Positions 1 to 8,438 of a stretch of 64,000 nt of DNA are shown piece after piece (the stretch's first letter is position 1; every line of letters begins with the position of its first letter). The position numbers and the translations under genes are program-made. The DNA comes from Streptomyces sp. R28 (lineage in GTDB: Bacteria > Actinomycetota > Actinomycetes > Streptomycetales > Streptomycetaceae). The notes under the pieces are model-generated. The model worked only from the letters and a program-made list of their open reading frames with translations, was not told the DNA's origin and ran no database searches. The DNA lies in contig NZ_CP163439.1 of assembly GCF_041052385.1 (NCBI RefSeq), positions 5,817,001 through 5,881,000 of the forward strand, given 5' to 3'.

Positions 1-773
1 CCCTGCTCAAACTGGCGCTGTCTCCCCTGTGGTTCCTCCTGGTCTTCGCCGCGCTGACGGCGGCGACGCCCCTGCTGCTCCGGCTCAACCCTCTCTGGCC
101 CCTCGCGGTCGTCCTCCATGTGGACCTCATCCGCTTCGGTTCGGGCGGCCCGGCGTGGCTCGGCTGGGTGAACGTGGCGGCCGGCTGGCTGGTGCCGTAC
201 ACCCTGGGCGCGGCCTGGACCCGGGGCGAGTTGGAGCGCCGCCGCGCGGGCTGGATCCTGCTCACGGGCGGCGCGTCGGCGACGGCCGCACTGGTCGCCT
301 GGGCGGGCTACCCGGCGTCCATGGTCGGCGTCCCCGGCGAAGGAGTCTCCAACCTCAACCCACCCACGCTGGCCGCCGTCACCTTCGGTGTGGCCCAGTG
401 CGGCCTGGCCCTGCTCCTGCGCGGGCCGTTGCGCCGCTCGATGCGCCGCCCCCTCGCCTGGGCGGCGGTGGACATGCTCAACCTCTCGGCGATGACGATC
501 TTCCTCTGGCACCAGACGGCCCTGATGGCGACCACGGCCACGGGCCTGACGGCGGGCCACCTCACCGGCCTGCACACCGTCCCCGACAACCTCGGCTGGA
601 TGGCGGCCCGCCTGGCCTGGCTCCCGGTGTTCGCCCTGGCGCTGGCGCTGTGTTGGACGGCGTTCCGCGTGTACGAACAGGGCCCTCGCCGCTCGACCGG
701 CCGCCGGTCCAGGGTCGTCCGGTCCCACTCGGCATCGCGCGGCAGTGAAGCGAAGGAACATCACCATGCCTAG
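1..773 (+). CDS. Acyltransferase-3-like membrane protein, C-terminal part
   Basis: The 5' end lies left of the window; the frame is open from base 3 and ends at TAG 771-773. About 256 residues remain. They form a series of hydrophobic segments, including one starting LLKLALSPLWFLLVFAAL and later AMTIFLWHQTALM, the latter typical of the last helices of acyltransferase family 3 (OafA/YrhL type) proteins. These transfer acyl groups to sugars or lipids across the membrane. The C-terminus is basic and cytosolic-looking. The gene overlaps the start of the following histidine kinase by a few bases. The family call rests on membrane topology and the FLWHQ segment, so the substrate is unknown. Confidence 0.6.
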   Translation, partial: LLKLALSPLWFLLVFAALTAATPLLLRLNPLWPLAVVLHVDLIRFGSGGPAWLGWVNVAAGWLVPYTLGAAWTRGELERRRAGWILLTGGASATAALVAWAGYPASMVGVPGEGVSNLNPPTLAAVTFGVAQCGLALLLRGPLRRSMRRPLAWAAVDMLNLSAMTIFLWHQTALMATTATGLTAGHLTGLHTVPDNLGWMAARLAWLPVFALALALCWTAFRVYEQGPRRSTGRRSRVVRSHSASRGSEAKEHHHA

Positions 774-2112
774 GGTTGGTCGCGTGACGGATACGGGGAT
801 CCAGCACTCGTTCGCGAGCCGAGTGCGGCGCTGGCTGCGCGTGTTGTGCGACGACCTGTGGACCCTCGCGGCGGACCCGCTGCCGCCCTCGGTGTGGTTG
901 CGCTGGCTGCCGCACGGCCTGCTGTCCCTGGTCGCGTTGGGCGTCACCATCGGCGCTACGGCTCAACTGCGGGACAACGGCGGGGCGGGCGGCCAGGTCG
1001 CCTTCCTGATCGGGCTCGCCCAAGGTGGCGCGGTGATCCTCGCGCTGTGGCGGCCCGTCCCCGGGTGGTGGCTGTCGACGGCAGCCATGGTGGCGGGCGC
1101 CGTCGAGGTGCGTCGCCACCTGCTGGCCGGTGGCGTGCACGACTTCGTGTGGCCCTGGACCGCGGCCGGGATCATCGGTCAGATGGCCGTGCTGCTGCTG
1201 CTCGCACTGCGGGTACGCGCTCGGGTGTCCCTTGAGACGCTGGCGTTGACCGTGCTCGTCACCTACGTCATCGAGGGACTGTGGGGGGCGAGCGACTACC
1301 AGCCCACCGGAGTGCTCGCGATCACCCTGTTCGCCGTCGTCGTGGCGCTGGGCATGGCGCTGCGGGGCCGCAGGGAAGCCCGTGCCGAACTCGGCCGGCA
1401 GACCACCATCACCGCGGAGGAGCGGGCCCGGCGCACTCTGCTGGAGGAGCGCACCAACATCGCCCGCGAGCTGCATGACGTGGTGGCCCACCACATGTCG
1501 GTGATCTCCATCCAGGCCCAGGTCGCCCCGTATCTGGTGGAGAACCCCTCGGAGGAGCTGAAGGAGAACCTCGCGGGCATCCGGCAGAACGCGCTGGACG
1601 CGCTCACCGAACTGCGCCACGTGCTGGGCGTCCTGCGCTCCGAGAACCGGGAAGACCCCTACGGCCTCGGCGAACCCGGCACCGGAGCCGCCCCCGACGC
1701 CCCCCAGCCCATGCTCGACCGGCTCGACGCCCTCATCGAGAACACCCGTGCCGCCGGACTGGACGTCGTCACCGACATCAGGGGCGAGGCTCCCCAGTAC
1801 CCCACGGGCGTGGAGCTGTCCGCGTACCGGATCATCCAGGAGGCGCTCAGCAACGCCCTGCGGCACGCGCCGGGCTCGGAAGTGCGCGTCGAGGTCTCCC
1901 ACGACTTCCACGGCCTGCATCTGGGCGTCGTCAACTCCCGTCCGCAGCAACCCGTTCCGCCCTCCCCCGGCGCGGGACACGGTCTGCTCGGCATGCGCGA
2001 GCGAGCGACGATGCTGGGGGGCCATCTCACCGCGGCCCGTACCCAGCACGGCGGTTTCGCGGTCTCGGCCTTCCTCCCGCGGGGCGAGACCCCGCCGACT
2101 GCCCACCCCTGA
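766..2112 (+). CDS. DesK/NarX-type sensor histidine kinase (first of tandem pair)
   Basis: Protein of 448 aa. About six hydrophobic segments occupy roughly residues 35-200, followed by a HisKA_3 dimerisation/phosphoacceptor helix with ARELHDVVAHHM near residue 234 (phosphorylated His) and a HATPase_c domain with an N box (EALSNALRHA, about 358) and a G box (GHGLLGMRERA, about 404). It should autophosphorylate on sensing a membrane or envelope signal and pass phosphate to the response regulator 17 bp downstream. ATG 766 is chosen because GAAGGA precedes it by about 10 bases; GTG 745 and GTG 784 are in-frame alternatives. It overlaps the upstream gene by 8 bases. It is clearly paralogous to the kinase at 2932-4269. 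Confidence 0.9.
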   Translation: MPRVGRVTDTGIQHSFASRVRRWLRVLCDDLWTLAADPLPPSVWLRWLPHGLLSLVALGVTIGATAQLRDNGGAGGQVAFLIGLAQGGAVILALWRPVPGWWLSTAAMVAGAVEVRRHLLAGGVHDFVWPWTAAGIIGQMAVLLLLALRVRARVSLETLALTVLVTYVIEGLWGASDYQPTGVLAITLFAVVVALGMALRGRREARAELGRQTTITAEERARRTLLEERTNIARELHDVVAHHMSVISIQAQVAPYLVENPSEELKENLAGIRQNALDALTELRHVLGVLRSENREDPYGLGEPGTGAAPDAPQPMLDRLDALIENTRAAGLDVVTDIRGEAPQYPTGVELSAYRIIQEALSNALRHAPGSEVRVEVSHDFHGLHLGVVNSRPQQPVPPSPGAGHGLLGMRERATMLGGHLTAARTQHGGFAVSAFLPRGETPPTAHP

Positions 2113-2129
2113 CAGGAGAACCGACCCCC

Positions 2130-2804
2130 ATGACGAGCAGCCCCATCCGCGTAGTCATCGCCGACGACCAGCAGATGGTCCGGCAGGGATTCACCGTGCT
2201 GCTCAACACCAAGCCCGACATCGACGTGATCGGCCAGGCGGTCGACGGCCTGGACGCGGTGGCGAAGGTCGCCGAACTCACCCCCGACGTCGTCCTGATG
2301 GACATCCGCATGCCCGAACTCGGCGGCATCGAGGCGACCCGCCGCATCACCGCCGCAACACCGCAGATCAAGGTGCTGGTGCTGACCACCTTCGACCTCG
2401 ACGAGTACGTGTACGAGGCGCTGCGCGCGGGAGCCTCGGGCTTCCTCCTCAAGGACGCCTCCGTCGACCAGCTGGCCGAGGCGGTACGGGTCGTGGCGGC
2501 CGGCGACGCGCTGCTCGCGCCCGGTATCACCCGCCGGCTCATCTCCGAGTTCTCCCGCCTGGACAAGCGGCCCCGTGCCCCGCTCAAGGAACGCGTCGGC
2601 GACCTGACCGAACGGGAGACGGAGGTCCTCGCCCTGATCGCCCAGGGCCTGTCGAACGCGGAGATCGCCGACCGCCTCGTCGTGGCCGAGCAGACCGTGA
2701 AGACCCATGTGGGCCGCATCCTGGTGAAGCTGGGGCTGCGGGACCGGACGCAGGCGGCGGTGTTCGCCTACGAGTCGGGACTGGTACGGCCCGCCGGGTA
2801 CTGA
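2130..2804 (+). CDS. NarL/LuxR-family response regulator (first of tandem pair)
   Basis: Protein of 224 aa: N-terminal receiver (ADDQQMVRQGF near the start, phosphoacceptor Asp in VVLMDIRMPE at about residue 57, Lys in FLLKDAS), linker, then a C-terminal LuxR helix-turn-helix (LTERETEVLALIAQGLSNAE, about residues 157-176, continuing to KLGLRDR). It is the cognate partner of the preceding kinase. AGGAG lies 8 bases before the ATG. Its receiver shares a long almost identical DNA stretch with the second regulator of this window (2370-2460 against 4497-4587), so the two systems arose by duplication or have undergone gene conversion. Confidence 0.93.
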   Translation: MTSSPIRVVIADDQQMVRQGFTVLLNTKPDIDVIGQAVDGLDAVAKVAELTPDVVLMDIRMPELGGIEATRRITAATPQIKVLVLTTFDLDEYVYEALRAGASGFLLKDASVDQLAEAVRVVAAGDALLAPGITRRLISEFSRLDKRPRAPLKERVGDLTERETEVLALIAQGLSNAEIADRLVVAEQTVKTHVGRILVKLGLRDRTQAAVFAYESGLVRPAGY

Positions 2805-2918
2805 ACGCGAATCCTCGCGGGCCTGCCCCGGGCACGACCAGCGGGGATACCCGTAGTACCTGAGATGGACCTGCGGGAACCCCTCTCCATGGGGACGACC
2901 GCGACAGGGCCTTGCGCC

Positions 2919-2932
2919 TACCGTTCTGTACG
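2919..2932 (+). promoter_or_regulatory. Probable leaderless promoter -10 element
   Basis: TACCGT at 2919-2924 lies 7 bases before GTG 2932 and no Shine-Dalgarno is present, so the start codon is probably also the transcription start. No good -35 match is visible. Confidence 0.5.
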
Positions 2933-4269
2933 TGACCGAGACGACTCAGATGCCGACCCCGCCGGGGGACGCGGCCAAGCAGCGCAGCCCGGAGCTCCGG
3001 CTGGCCGCGGGCGCCCTGCACGGGCTGCGGCAGGACCTGTCCCACGACGCCTTCGCCTACCGCCCGCTGCCGCGGATGAGCGTCGACGGCCCGCTGACCC
3101 GTAGGCTGCCGGGCCGTCTGCGGGAGTACGCGGCCTGGACACCGCACGCCGTCATCACCGCGGCCGCCCTGTTCACGCTGCTCATGGCCACCGTGGACAA
3201 CAACGGCGCGGCGGTGCTGCTCGGTCCGATCGCCGTGATCCCGATCCTGCTGACCATGCTCCGGCCGGTCGGAGCGTTCTGGCTGTCCATGGCGGCCACC
3301 CCGGTCAGCCAGGTCTTCGGCAGCTCCTGGGACGGCTGGCCCTGGCTGCCCGCCAGCTTCGCCTGCCATCTGACCGTGCTGACGGTCGTGGCCATACGCA
3401 CCAGACCGCGCACGGCCGGGTACATGTGGGCCGTCACCGCGGCGTACGGCTTCGTGGCGACCGTGCTGTTCGGCCCGGGGCACTACTACGGCGACGACAC
3501 CGCCCCCATGCTGGTCTTCTCCGCACTGATCCTGCTCGTCGTCGCCGTCTGGCACACCCGCAAGGAGGCCCGGCAGGAGGTGACCGCGCAGCAGACGGTG
3601 ACCGCGCAGGAGCGCTCCAAGCGCACCTTGCTGGAGGAGCGCACGACGATCGCCCGCGAGCTGCACGACGTGGTCGCCCACCACATGTCGGTCGTCGCCA
3701 TCCAGGCGGAGGCCGCCCCCTACCGGGTGGAGAACCCGCCGCCGGAGCTGGAGCGGGCCTTCGTCACCATCCGGGAGAACGCGGTGGCGGCGCTCACCGA
3801 ACTGCGCCGCATCCTGGGCGTCGTCCGGGCCGAGGACTACGAGGCACCCGACGCCCCGCAGCCCACCCTCGCCGACCTGGACGCGCTGCTGGCGAACGTG
3901 CGGGACGCGGGACTGAGCGTCGAGAAGACGACGACCGGCGCGGTGCGCGAGATGCCGCCCGGCGTGGAGCTGTCGGCGTACCGGATCGTGCAGGAGGCAC
4001 TCAGCAACAGCCTGCGGCACGCACCCGGCGCGAGCGCCCGCGTGGAGATCGGGTACGTCCTCGGCGGCCTCGGCCTGCGCATAGTCAACGGCCCGCCGCC
4101 CGCGTCGGCCCTGCTGAAGCCCTCGCCGGGCGCGGGGCACGGCATCACCGGGATGCGGGAGCGCGTCACGATGCTGGGCGGCGAGATGACGGCGGGCCGC
4201 ACGGAGGACGGCGGCTACGAGGTGGCCGTGTTCCTGCCGGTCGCCACGACCACAGAGGACGACTCATGA
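2932..4269 (+). CDS. DesK/NarX-type sensor histidine kinase (second of tandem pair)
   Basis: Protein of 445 aa with the same plan as the kinase at 766-2112. It has a hydrophilic N-terminus of about 55 residues, several hydrophobic segments (about 65-205), the HisKA_3 box ARELHDVVAHHM (about 241), an N box EALSNSLRHAPG (about 354) and a G box GHGITGMRERV (about 402). The stop overlaps the start of its response regulator (ATGA at 4266-4269), indicating translational coupling. The promoter is probably leaderless. The input domain differs from the first kinase more than the catalytic core does, so the two probably read different signals. Confidence 0.92.
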   Translation: MTETTQMPTPPGDAAKQRSPELRLAAGALHGLRQDLSHDAFAYRPLPRMSVDGPLTRRLPGRLREYAAWTPHAVITAAALFTLLMATVDNNGAAVLLGPIAVIPILLTMLRPVGAFWLSMAATPVSQVFGSSWDGWPWLPASFACHLTVLTVVAIRTRPRTAGYMWAVTAAYGFVATVLFGPGHYYGDDTAPMLVFSALILLVVAVWHTRKEARQEVTAQQTVTAQERSKRTLLEERTTIARELHDVVAHHMSVVAIQAEAAPYRVENPPPELERAFVTIRENAVAALTELRRILGVVRAEDYEAPDAPQPTLADLDALLANVRDAGLSVEKTTTGAVREMPPGVELSAYRIVQEALSNSLRHAPGASARVEIGYVLGGLGLRIVNGPPPASALLKPSPGAGHGITGMRERVTMLGGEMTAGRTEDGGYEVAVFLPVATTTEDDS

Positions 4270-4931
4270 CCATCCGCGTGCTGATCGCGGACGACCAGAT
4301 GATGGTGCGCGAAGGCTTCTCGGTCCTGCTGAACGCGATGCCGGACATCGAGGTCGCCGGCGAGGCCGTCAACGGACGGGAAGCGGTGGACCGGGTCCGC
4401 GAACTCGCCCCGGACGTCGTCCTGATGGACATCCGCATGCCGGAGCTGAACGGCATCGAGGCCACCCGGGAGATCGTCGCGGCCGACAGCACGTCCAAGG
4501 TGCTGGTGCTGACCACCTTCGACCTCGACGAGTACGTGTACCAGGCGCTGCGCGCGGGAGCCTCGGGCTTCCTGCTGAAGGACGCCTCGGCACGCCAACT
4601 CGCCGACGGCGTGCGGGTGGTGGCGGCCGGCGAGGCCCTCCTCGCCCCCTCCGTCACCCGGCGGCTGATCACGGAGTTCTCGAAGCTGTCCGACTCCCCG
4701 CGTCTGATGTCCTCCGCGCACGCGGCGTACGGGGACCTGACCGAGCGGGAGACGGAGGTGCTGGTGCTGATCGCGCAGGGCCTGTCGAACGCGGAGATGG
4801 CCGAGCGGCTGGTGGTCGCCGAGTCGACGATCAAGACCCACGTCAGCAGGATTCTGGTGAAGCTGGGTCTGCGGGACCGTACGCAGGCGGCGGTGTTCGC
4901 GTACGAGGCACGGCTGGTCACGCCGGGCTGA
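4266..4931 (+). CDS. NarL/LuxR-family response regulator (second of tandem pair)
   Basis: Protein of 221 aa: receiver domain (ADDQMMVREGF; Asp in VVLMDIRMPEL; Lys in FLLKDAS) and LuxR-type helix-turn-helix (LTERETEVLVLIAQGLSNAE to KLGLRDRTQA). ATG 4266 overlaps the kinase TGA, and the frame upstream of it is only a shadow of the kinase. A 10-residue insertion (SDSPRLMSSAHAAYG) in the linker distinguishes it from the first regulator. Expected to bind DNA as a phosphorylated dimer; targets unknown, possibly its own operon. Confidence 0.92.
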   Translation: MTIRVLIADDQMMVREGFSVLLNAMPDIEVAGEAVNGREAVDRVRELAPDVVLMDIRMPELNGIEATREIVAADSTSKVLVLTTFDLDEYVYQALRAGASGFLLKDASARQLADGVRVVAAGEALLAPSVTRRLITEFSKLSDSPRLMSSAHAAYGDLTERETEVLVLIAQGLSNAEMAERLVVAESTIKTHVSRILVKLGLRDRTQAAVFAYEARLVTPG

Positions 4932-5000
4932 GAGCGGCACGGGCGCCCTGCGGGGCCGGGACGCGGCAGGGACGGCGGGCCGGGACGGGGGGCCGGGGCC

Positions 5001-5013
5001 TACGGTGAGGGGA
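5001..5013 (+). promoter_or_regulatory. Probable leaderless promoter -10 element
   Basis: TACGGT (5001-5006), six bases, then ATG 5013. The GAGGGG between them is too close to serve as a Shine-Dalgarno. Confidence 0.5.
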
Positions 5014-5447
5014 TGGAACAGCGCATCACTTTGATCACGCTGGGAGTCTCCGATCTCGCCCGCTCCAAGGCTTTCTACGAGGCCCTGGGCTGGCGGGGGC
5101 AGGAGGTCGAGGAGACCGTCTTCTTCCAGGCGGGTGGCCTGGGGCTGGTGCTGTGGGGCCGGGACGAGCTGGCGCGGGACTGCGGTCTGGAGCCCGGGCA
5201 GGCGGGCGGCTTCGGCGGGATCGTCCTCGCGCACAACGTCCGGTCCGAGGCGGAGGTCGACGCCCTCCTGGCAGCCGTGGAACGGGCCGGCGGGACCGTC
5301 ACCAAGCCGGCGGCCGTCAACGCCATCGGGTTCTACTCCAGCGCCTTCGCCGATCCCGACGGCCACGCCTGGGAGGTCGCCCACAACCCCGGGTTCCCTC
5401 TCGCCGAGGACGGCACGGTCACTCTCCCCGACTTCGGCACGGCCTAG
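5013..5447 (+). CDS. VOC superfamily (glyoxalase/bleomycin-resistance fold) protein
   Basis: Protein of 144 aa. The start MEQRITLITLGVSDLARSKA and the repeat motif FYSSAFADPDGHAWEVAHNP are typical of the beta-alpha-beta-beta-beta modules of the vicinal-oxygen-chelate fold, a metal-dependent lyase, isomerase or dioxygenase scaffold. The C-terminal DGHAWEV segment supplies the usual Glu ligand; the N-terminal His ligand is not obvious (TLGV replaces the usual H). Substrate unknown. It is a single-gene unit between the regulator and the P450. Confidence 0.85.
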   Translation: MEQRITLITLGVSDLARSKAFYEALGWRGQEVEETVFFQAGGLGLVLWGRDELARDCGLEPGQAGGFGGIVLAHNVRSEAEVDALLAAVERAGGTVTKPAAVNAIGFYSSAFADPDGHAWEVAHNPGFPLAEDGTVTLPDFGTA

Positions 5448-5476
5448 GCCCCTGGTCAGAGAGGGGGGCAGCGGTC

Positions 5477-5489
5477 TAACGTCCGTGCA
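5477..5489 (+). promoter_or_regulatory. Probable leaderless promoter -10 element
   Basis: TAACGT (5477-5482) lies six bases before ATG 5489; no ribosome binding site is visible. Confidence 0.45.
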
Positions 5490-6709
5490 TGGCAGCTCCT
5501 TCCGACCTCGCTTTCGACCCCTGGGACCCGGCGTTCCTGGCCGACCCGTACCCCGCCTACACCGAACTGCGGTCCCGGGGCCGGGTGCACTGGTTCGAGC
5601 CCACGAACCAGTGGCTCGTCCCGCACCACGCGGACGTCTCGGCGCTGCTCCGCGACCGCCGACTCGGCCGGACCTATCAGCACCGGTTCACGCACGAGGA
5701 CTTCGGCCGGACGGCACCGCCGCCGGAGCACGAGCCCTTCCACGTCCTCAACGACCACGGGATGCTCGACCTGGAGCCGCCGGACCACACCCGGATCCGT
5801 CGGCTGGTGTCCAAGGCGTTCACGCCGCGCACGGTCGAGCAGCTCAAGCCATACGTGGCCCAGCTGGCCGGGGAGCTGGTGGACCGGCTCGTCGAGGCCG
5901 GCGGCGGGGACCTGCTCGCGGAGGTCGCCGAGCCGCTGCCCGTGGCCGTCATCGCCGAGATGCTGGGCATCCCGGAGTCGGACCGGGCCCCTCTGCGCCC
6001 CTGGTCGGCGGACATCTGCGGGATGTACGAGCTGAACCCGTCGCAGGAGACGGCACGCAAGGCCGTGCAGGCCTCCGTGGAGTTCTCGGACTACCTGCGG
6101 GAGCTGATCGCCGAGCGGCGCAAGGAGCCGGGCGAGGACCTCATCTCCGGGCTCATCGCCGCGCACGACGAAGGCGACCGGCTGACCGAGCAGGAGATGA
6201 TCTCGACCGCCGTCCTGCTCCTCAACGCGGGCCACGAGGCGACCGTCAACGCCACGGTCAACGGCTGGTACGCCCTGTTCCGCAACCCGGCGCAGCTGGC
6301 CGCCCTGCGCGCCGACCACTCCCTGATCCCGTCCGCGATCGAGGAGCTGATGCGCTACGACACCCCGCTCCAGCTCTTCGAGCGCTGGGTCCTGGACGAG
6401 ATCGAGATCGACGGCACGACGATTCCCCGGGGCGCGGAGATCGCGATGCTCTTCGGTTCCGCGAACCACGACCCAGAGGTCTTCCAGAACCCCGAGCAGC
6501 TCGACCTCACCCGCAAGGAGAACCCCCACATCTCCTTCAGCGCCGGCATCCACTACTGCATCGGCGCCCCGTTGGCCCGCATCGAGCTCGCGGCATCGAT
6601 GACGGCCCTGCTGGAGAAGGCCCCGACCCTGAGCCTGGCAGCGGAGCCGGAGCGCAAGCCGAACTTTGTGATCCGGGGCCTGGAAGCCCTGAGGGTCGAG
6701 CTGACGTAG
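5489..6709 (+). CDS. Cytochrome P450 (bacterial class I type)
   Basis: Protein of 406 aa, the normal length for a soluble actinobacterial P450. The I helix contains NAGHEAT (about 247-253, the oxygen-activation segment). The K-helix ExxR is in EELMRY (about 285). The heme loop FSAGIHYCIGAPLAR carries the thiolate Cys at about residue 356. The N-terminus FDPWDPAFLADPYPAY is the usual start of CYP105/107-like enzymes. No ferredoxin or biosynthetic genes lie beside it, so its substrate cannot be inferred. It converges on the ABC permease gene, with a hairpin-rich repeat in between. Confidence 0.93.
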   Translation: MAAPSDLAFDPWDPAFLADPYPAYTELRSRGRVHWFEPTNQWLVPHHADVSALLRDRRLGRTYQHRFTHEDFGRTAPPPEHEPFHVLNDHGMLDLEPPDHTRIRRLVSKAFTPRTVEQLKPYVAQLAGELVDRLVEAGGGDLLAEVAEPLPVAVIAEMLGIPESDRAPLRPWSADICGMYELNPSQETARKAVQASVEFSDYLRELIAERRKEPGEDLISGLIAAHDEGDRLTEQEMISTAVLLLNAGHEATVNATVNGWYALFRNPAQLAALRADHSLIPSAIEELMRYDTPLQLFERWVLDEIEIDGTTIPRGAEIAMLFGSANHDPEVFQNPEQLDLTRKENPHISFSAGIHYCIGAPLARIELAASMTALLEKAPTLSLAAEPERKPNFVIRGLEALRVELT

Positions 6710-6728
6710 ACCGGCTTCCTCCCAGCCT

Positions 6729-6813
6729 GTCTGGGGGCGGCAGCCCCCAGGAAGCCGGGGTCGAAGGGGCGGCAGCCCCTGGGGATGGGACGGGTAGGGG
6801 CGGCGGGGGCGAG
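6729..6813. repeat. Dispersed intergenic repeat, copy 1, with two hairpins
   Basis: Contains two stem-loops with GGCA loops (CTGGGGGC/GCCCCCAG at 6731-6750 and AGGGGC/GCCCCT at 6765-6780). Bases 6755-6813 recur without a mismatch, inverted, at 23542-23600, and the similarity extends to 23625 with a few differences. It sits between convergent genes and may terminate both. Confidence 0.85.
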
Positions 6814-6842
6814 TCACACGCGACGGCAACCGCACCCGCCCC

Positions 6843-8438
6843 TCACCCCGCCAGGTCCCGCCGCCGCACCCCCACCAGACCGACCGCCACCAGCACCCCC
6901 GCCAACCCGAGCAGCACCGACACCGGGCCCCACTCCATCGACCCGCCCGGCAGCTTCGGCAGATGCCCGAACGGCGAGAGATCCAGCACCGCCTGCGGAG
7001 CGTCCAGCGCAGGCCCCACCCAGCCGATCAGCAGCACCGCGCCCGCGACGCCCCAGGCGGCCATCGAGGCCCGAGGCAGCACCCCGTACAGCAGCACCGC
7101 CAGCCCGCCGATCACCCACACCGCCGGAAGCTGCACCAGGCACGCCCCCAGGATCGGCCCGGCCTCCTTGCCGTGGCCGACGATGAAGCCGAGGCCGGTC
7201 AGGAGCATGATCAGGACGGCGCCGCCGAAGGCGATGACCAGGTGGCCCGCGGCCCAGCGCAGGCGGCCCACCGCGTTCGCCAGCACCGGTTCCGCCCGGC
7301 CGGACGTCTCCTCGCCGCGCAGGCGCAGGACCGAGCCGACGACGTACAGCGCCGCGATCAGGCCCATCATGCCGACCATCGACGCCAGGAACGCGTCCGT
7401 CAGACCGCTCTGGCCGCCCATCCGCTCGAAGATCTTCCGGGCGTTGTCGTTGTCGCCGACCAGGTCGCTCACGCCGTCCGCCAGACCGCCGTAGACGACG
7501 CCGACGACGAAGAAGGCGATGCTCCAGCCGTACACGCTGCCCCGCTGCAGCCGCCAGGCCAGCGCGCCCGCCGTGCCCAGGCGGCCCGAGGCGGGTCCCG
7601 GGCGGGTCGGCAGGAAGCTCATGCCGACGTCCCGGCGGCCCGCCAGCTCGTAGGCCACCGCGCCCTGGAGCAGGATCGCCGCCGCGAACAGCAGCAGCAC
7701 CCACCAGCGTTCGCCGGCGTACGGCCGCAGGTTCTCCAGCCAGCCCAGCGGGGACAGCCACGTCAGGGCGGAGGAGCCGTCGTCCGTCGCCGAGTCGCCC
7801 GCCGCGCGAAGGACGAAGGCCGCGCCCAGCACCCCGGCCGTCAGGCCGCGGGCCAGCCGTGCGCTCTCCGTCAGCTGGGCGACGATCGCCGCCATCGTGG
7901 CGAAGACCATGCCGACGGCCGCGAGGCCGAGGCCGAGGGCGAGGGCGCCCACGGCTCCCCGGGCGGCCAGGCCCGCCGTCACGAGCAGGGCCAGTACGGC
8001 GTTCGCGGCCCCCGCCGCCAGCAGCGCCGCCGTCAGGGAGGCCCGGCGGCCCACCATGCCGGACGCCACCAGTTCCTGCCGGCCGCTCTCCTCCTCGTCC
8101 CGGGTGTGCCGCACGACGACGAGCAGGCTCGTCACCGCGGCGAGCGCGCCCGCGTACACACCCACGCGCCAGGCCGTCAGCGCGCCGATCGAGGTGTCGA
8201 AGACCGGGCCGATCAGGGCGCGGAAGGAGGCGTTGGCCGCCACCTGGTGGATCAGGTCGGCGCGTTCGGCCGGGGTGCCGTACAGGTTCTGCAGCGTGTT
8301 CGGCATGGAGAGGACCATCAGCGCGTTGACCCCGACCCAGACCGGGATCATCACCCGGTCCCGGCGCAGCGCGAAGCGCAACAGTGTGCCGGTGCCCGCG
8401 AGCTGGCGGCCGGCCCTCGGTACCGCGAGCGTCGTCAT
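6843..8438 (-). CDS. ABC transporter permease (ABC-2/multidrug exporter type)
   Basis: Protein of 531 aa with about twelve hydrophobic segments in two similar halves, as in the large fused permeases annotated as polyketide or antibiotic exporters in actinomycetes. Its ATG (8436-8438) overlaps the stop of the ATPase gene (ATGA), so the two are translationally coupled. Together with the ATPase it would export a hydrophobic compound. The divergent MarR/GbsR-like regulator probably controls it. The substrate is not deducible. Confidence 0.88.
   Translation of the reverse strand: MTTLAVPRAGRQLAGTGTLLRFALRRDRVMIPVWVGVNALMVLSMPNTLQNLYGTPAERADLIHQVAANASFRALIGPVFDTSIGALTAWRVGVYAGALAAVTSLLVVVRHTRDEEESGRQELVASGMVGRRASLTAALLAAGAANAVLALLVTAGLAARGAVGALALGLGLAAVGMVFATMAAIVAQLTESARLARGLTAGVLGAAFVLRAAGDSATDDGSSALTWLSPLGWLENLRPYAGERWWVLLLFAAAILLQGAVAYELAGRRDVGMSFLPTRPGPASGRLGTAGALAWRLQRGSVYGWSIAFFVVGVVYGGLADGVSDLVGDNDNARKIFERMGGQSGLTDAFLASMVGMMGLIAALYVVGSVLRLRGEETSGRAEPVLANAVGRLRWAAGHLVIAFGGAVLIMLLTGLGFIVGHGKEAGPILGACLVQLPAVWVIGGLAVLLYGVLPRASMAAWGVAGAVLLIGWVGPALDAPQAVLDLSPFGHLPKLPGGSMEWGPVSVLLGLAGVLVAVGLVGVRRRDLAG

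Noticed and set aside
562..2106. Minus-strand open frame of 514 codons over the first histidine kinase
   Set aside because: Composition (His/Gln/Arg/Gly) is that of an antisense shadow. The plus strand encodes a complete kinase.
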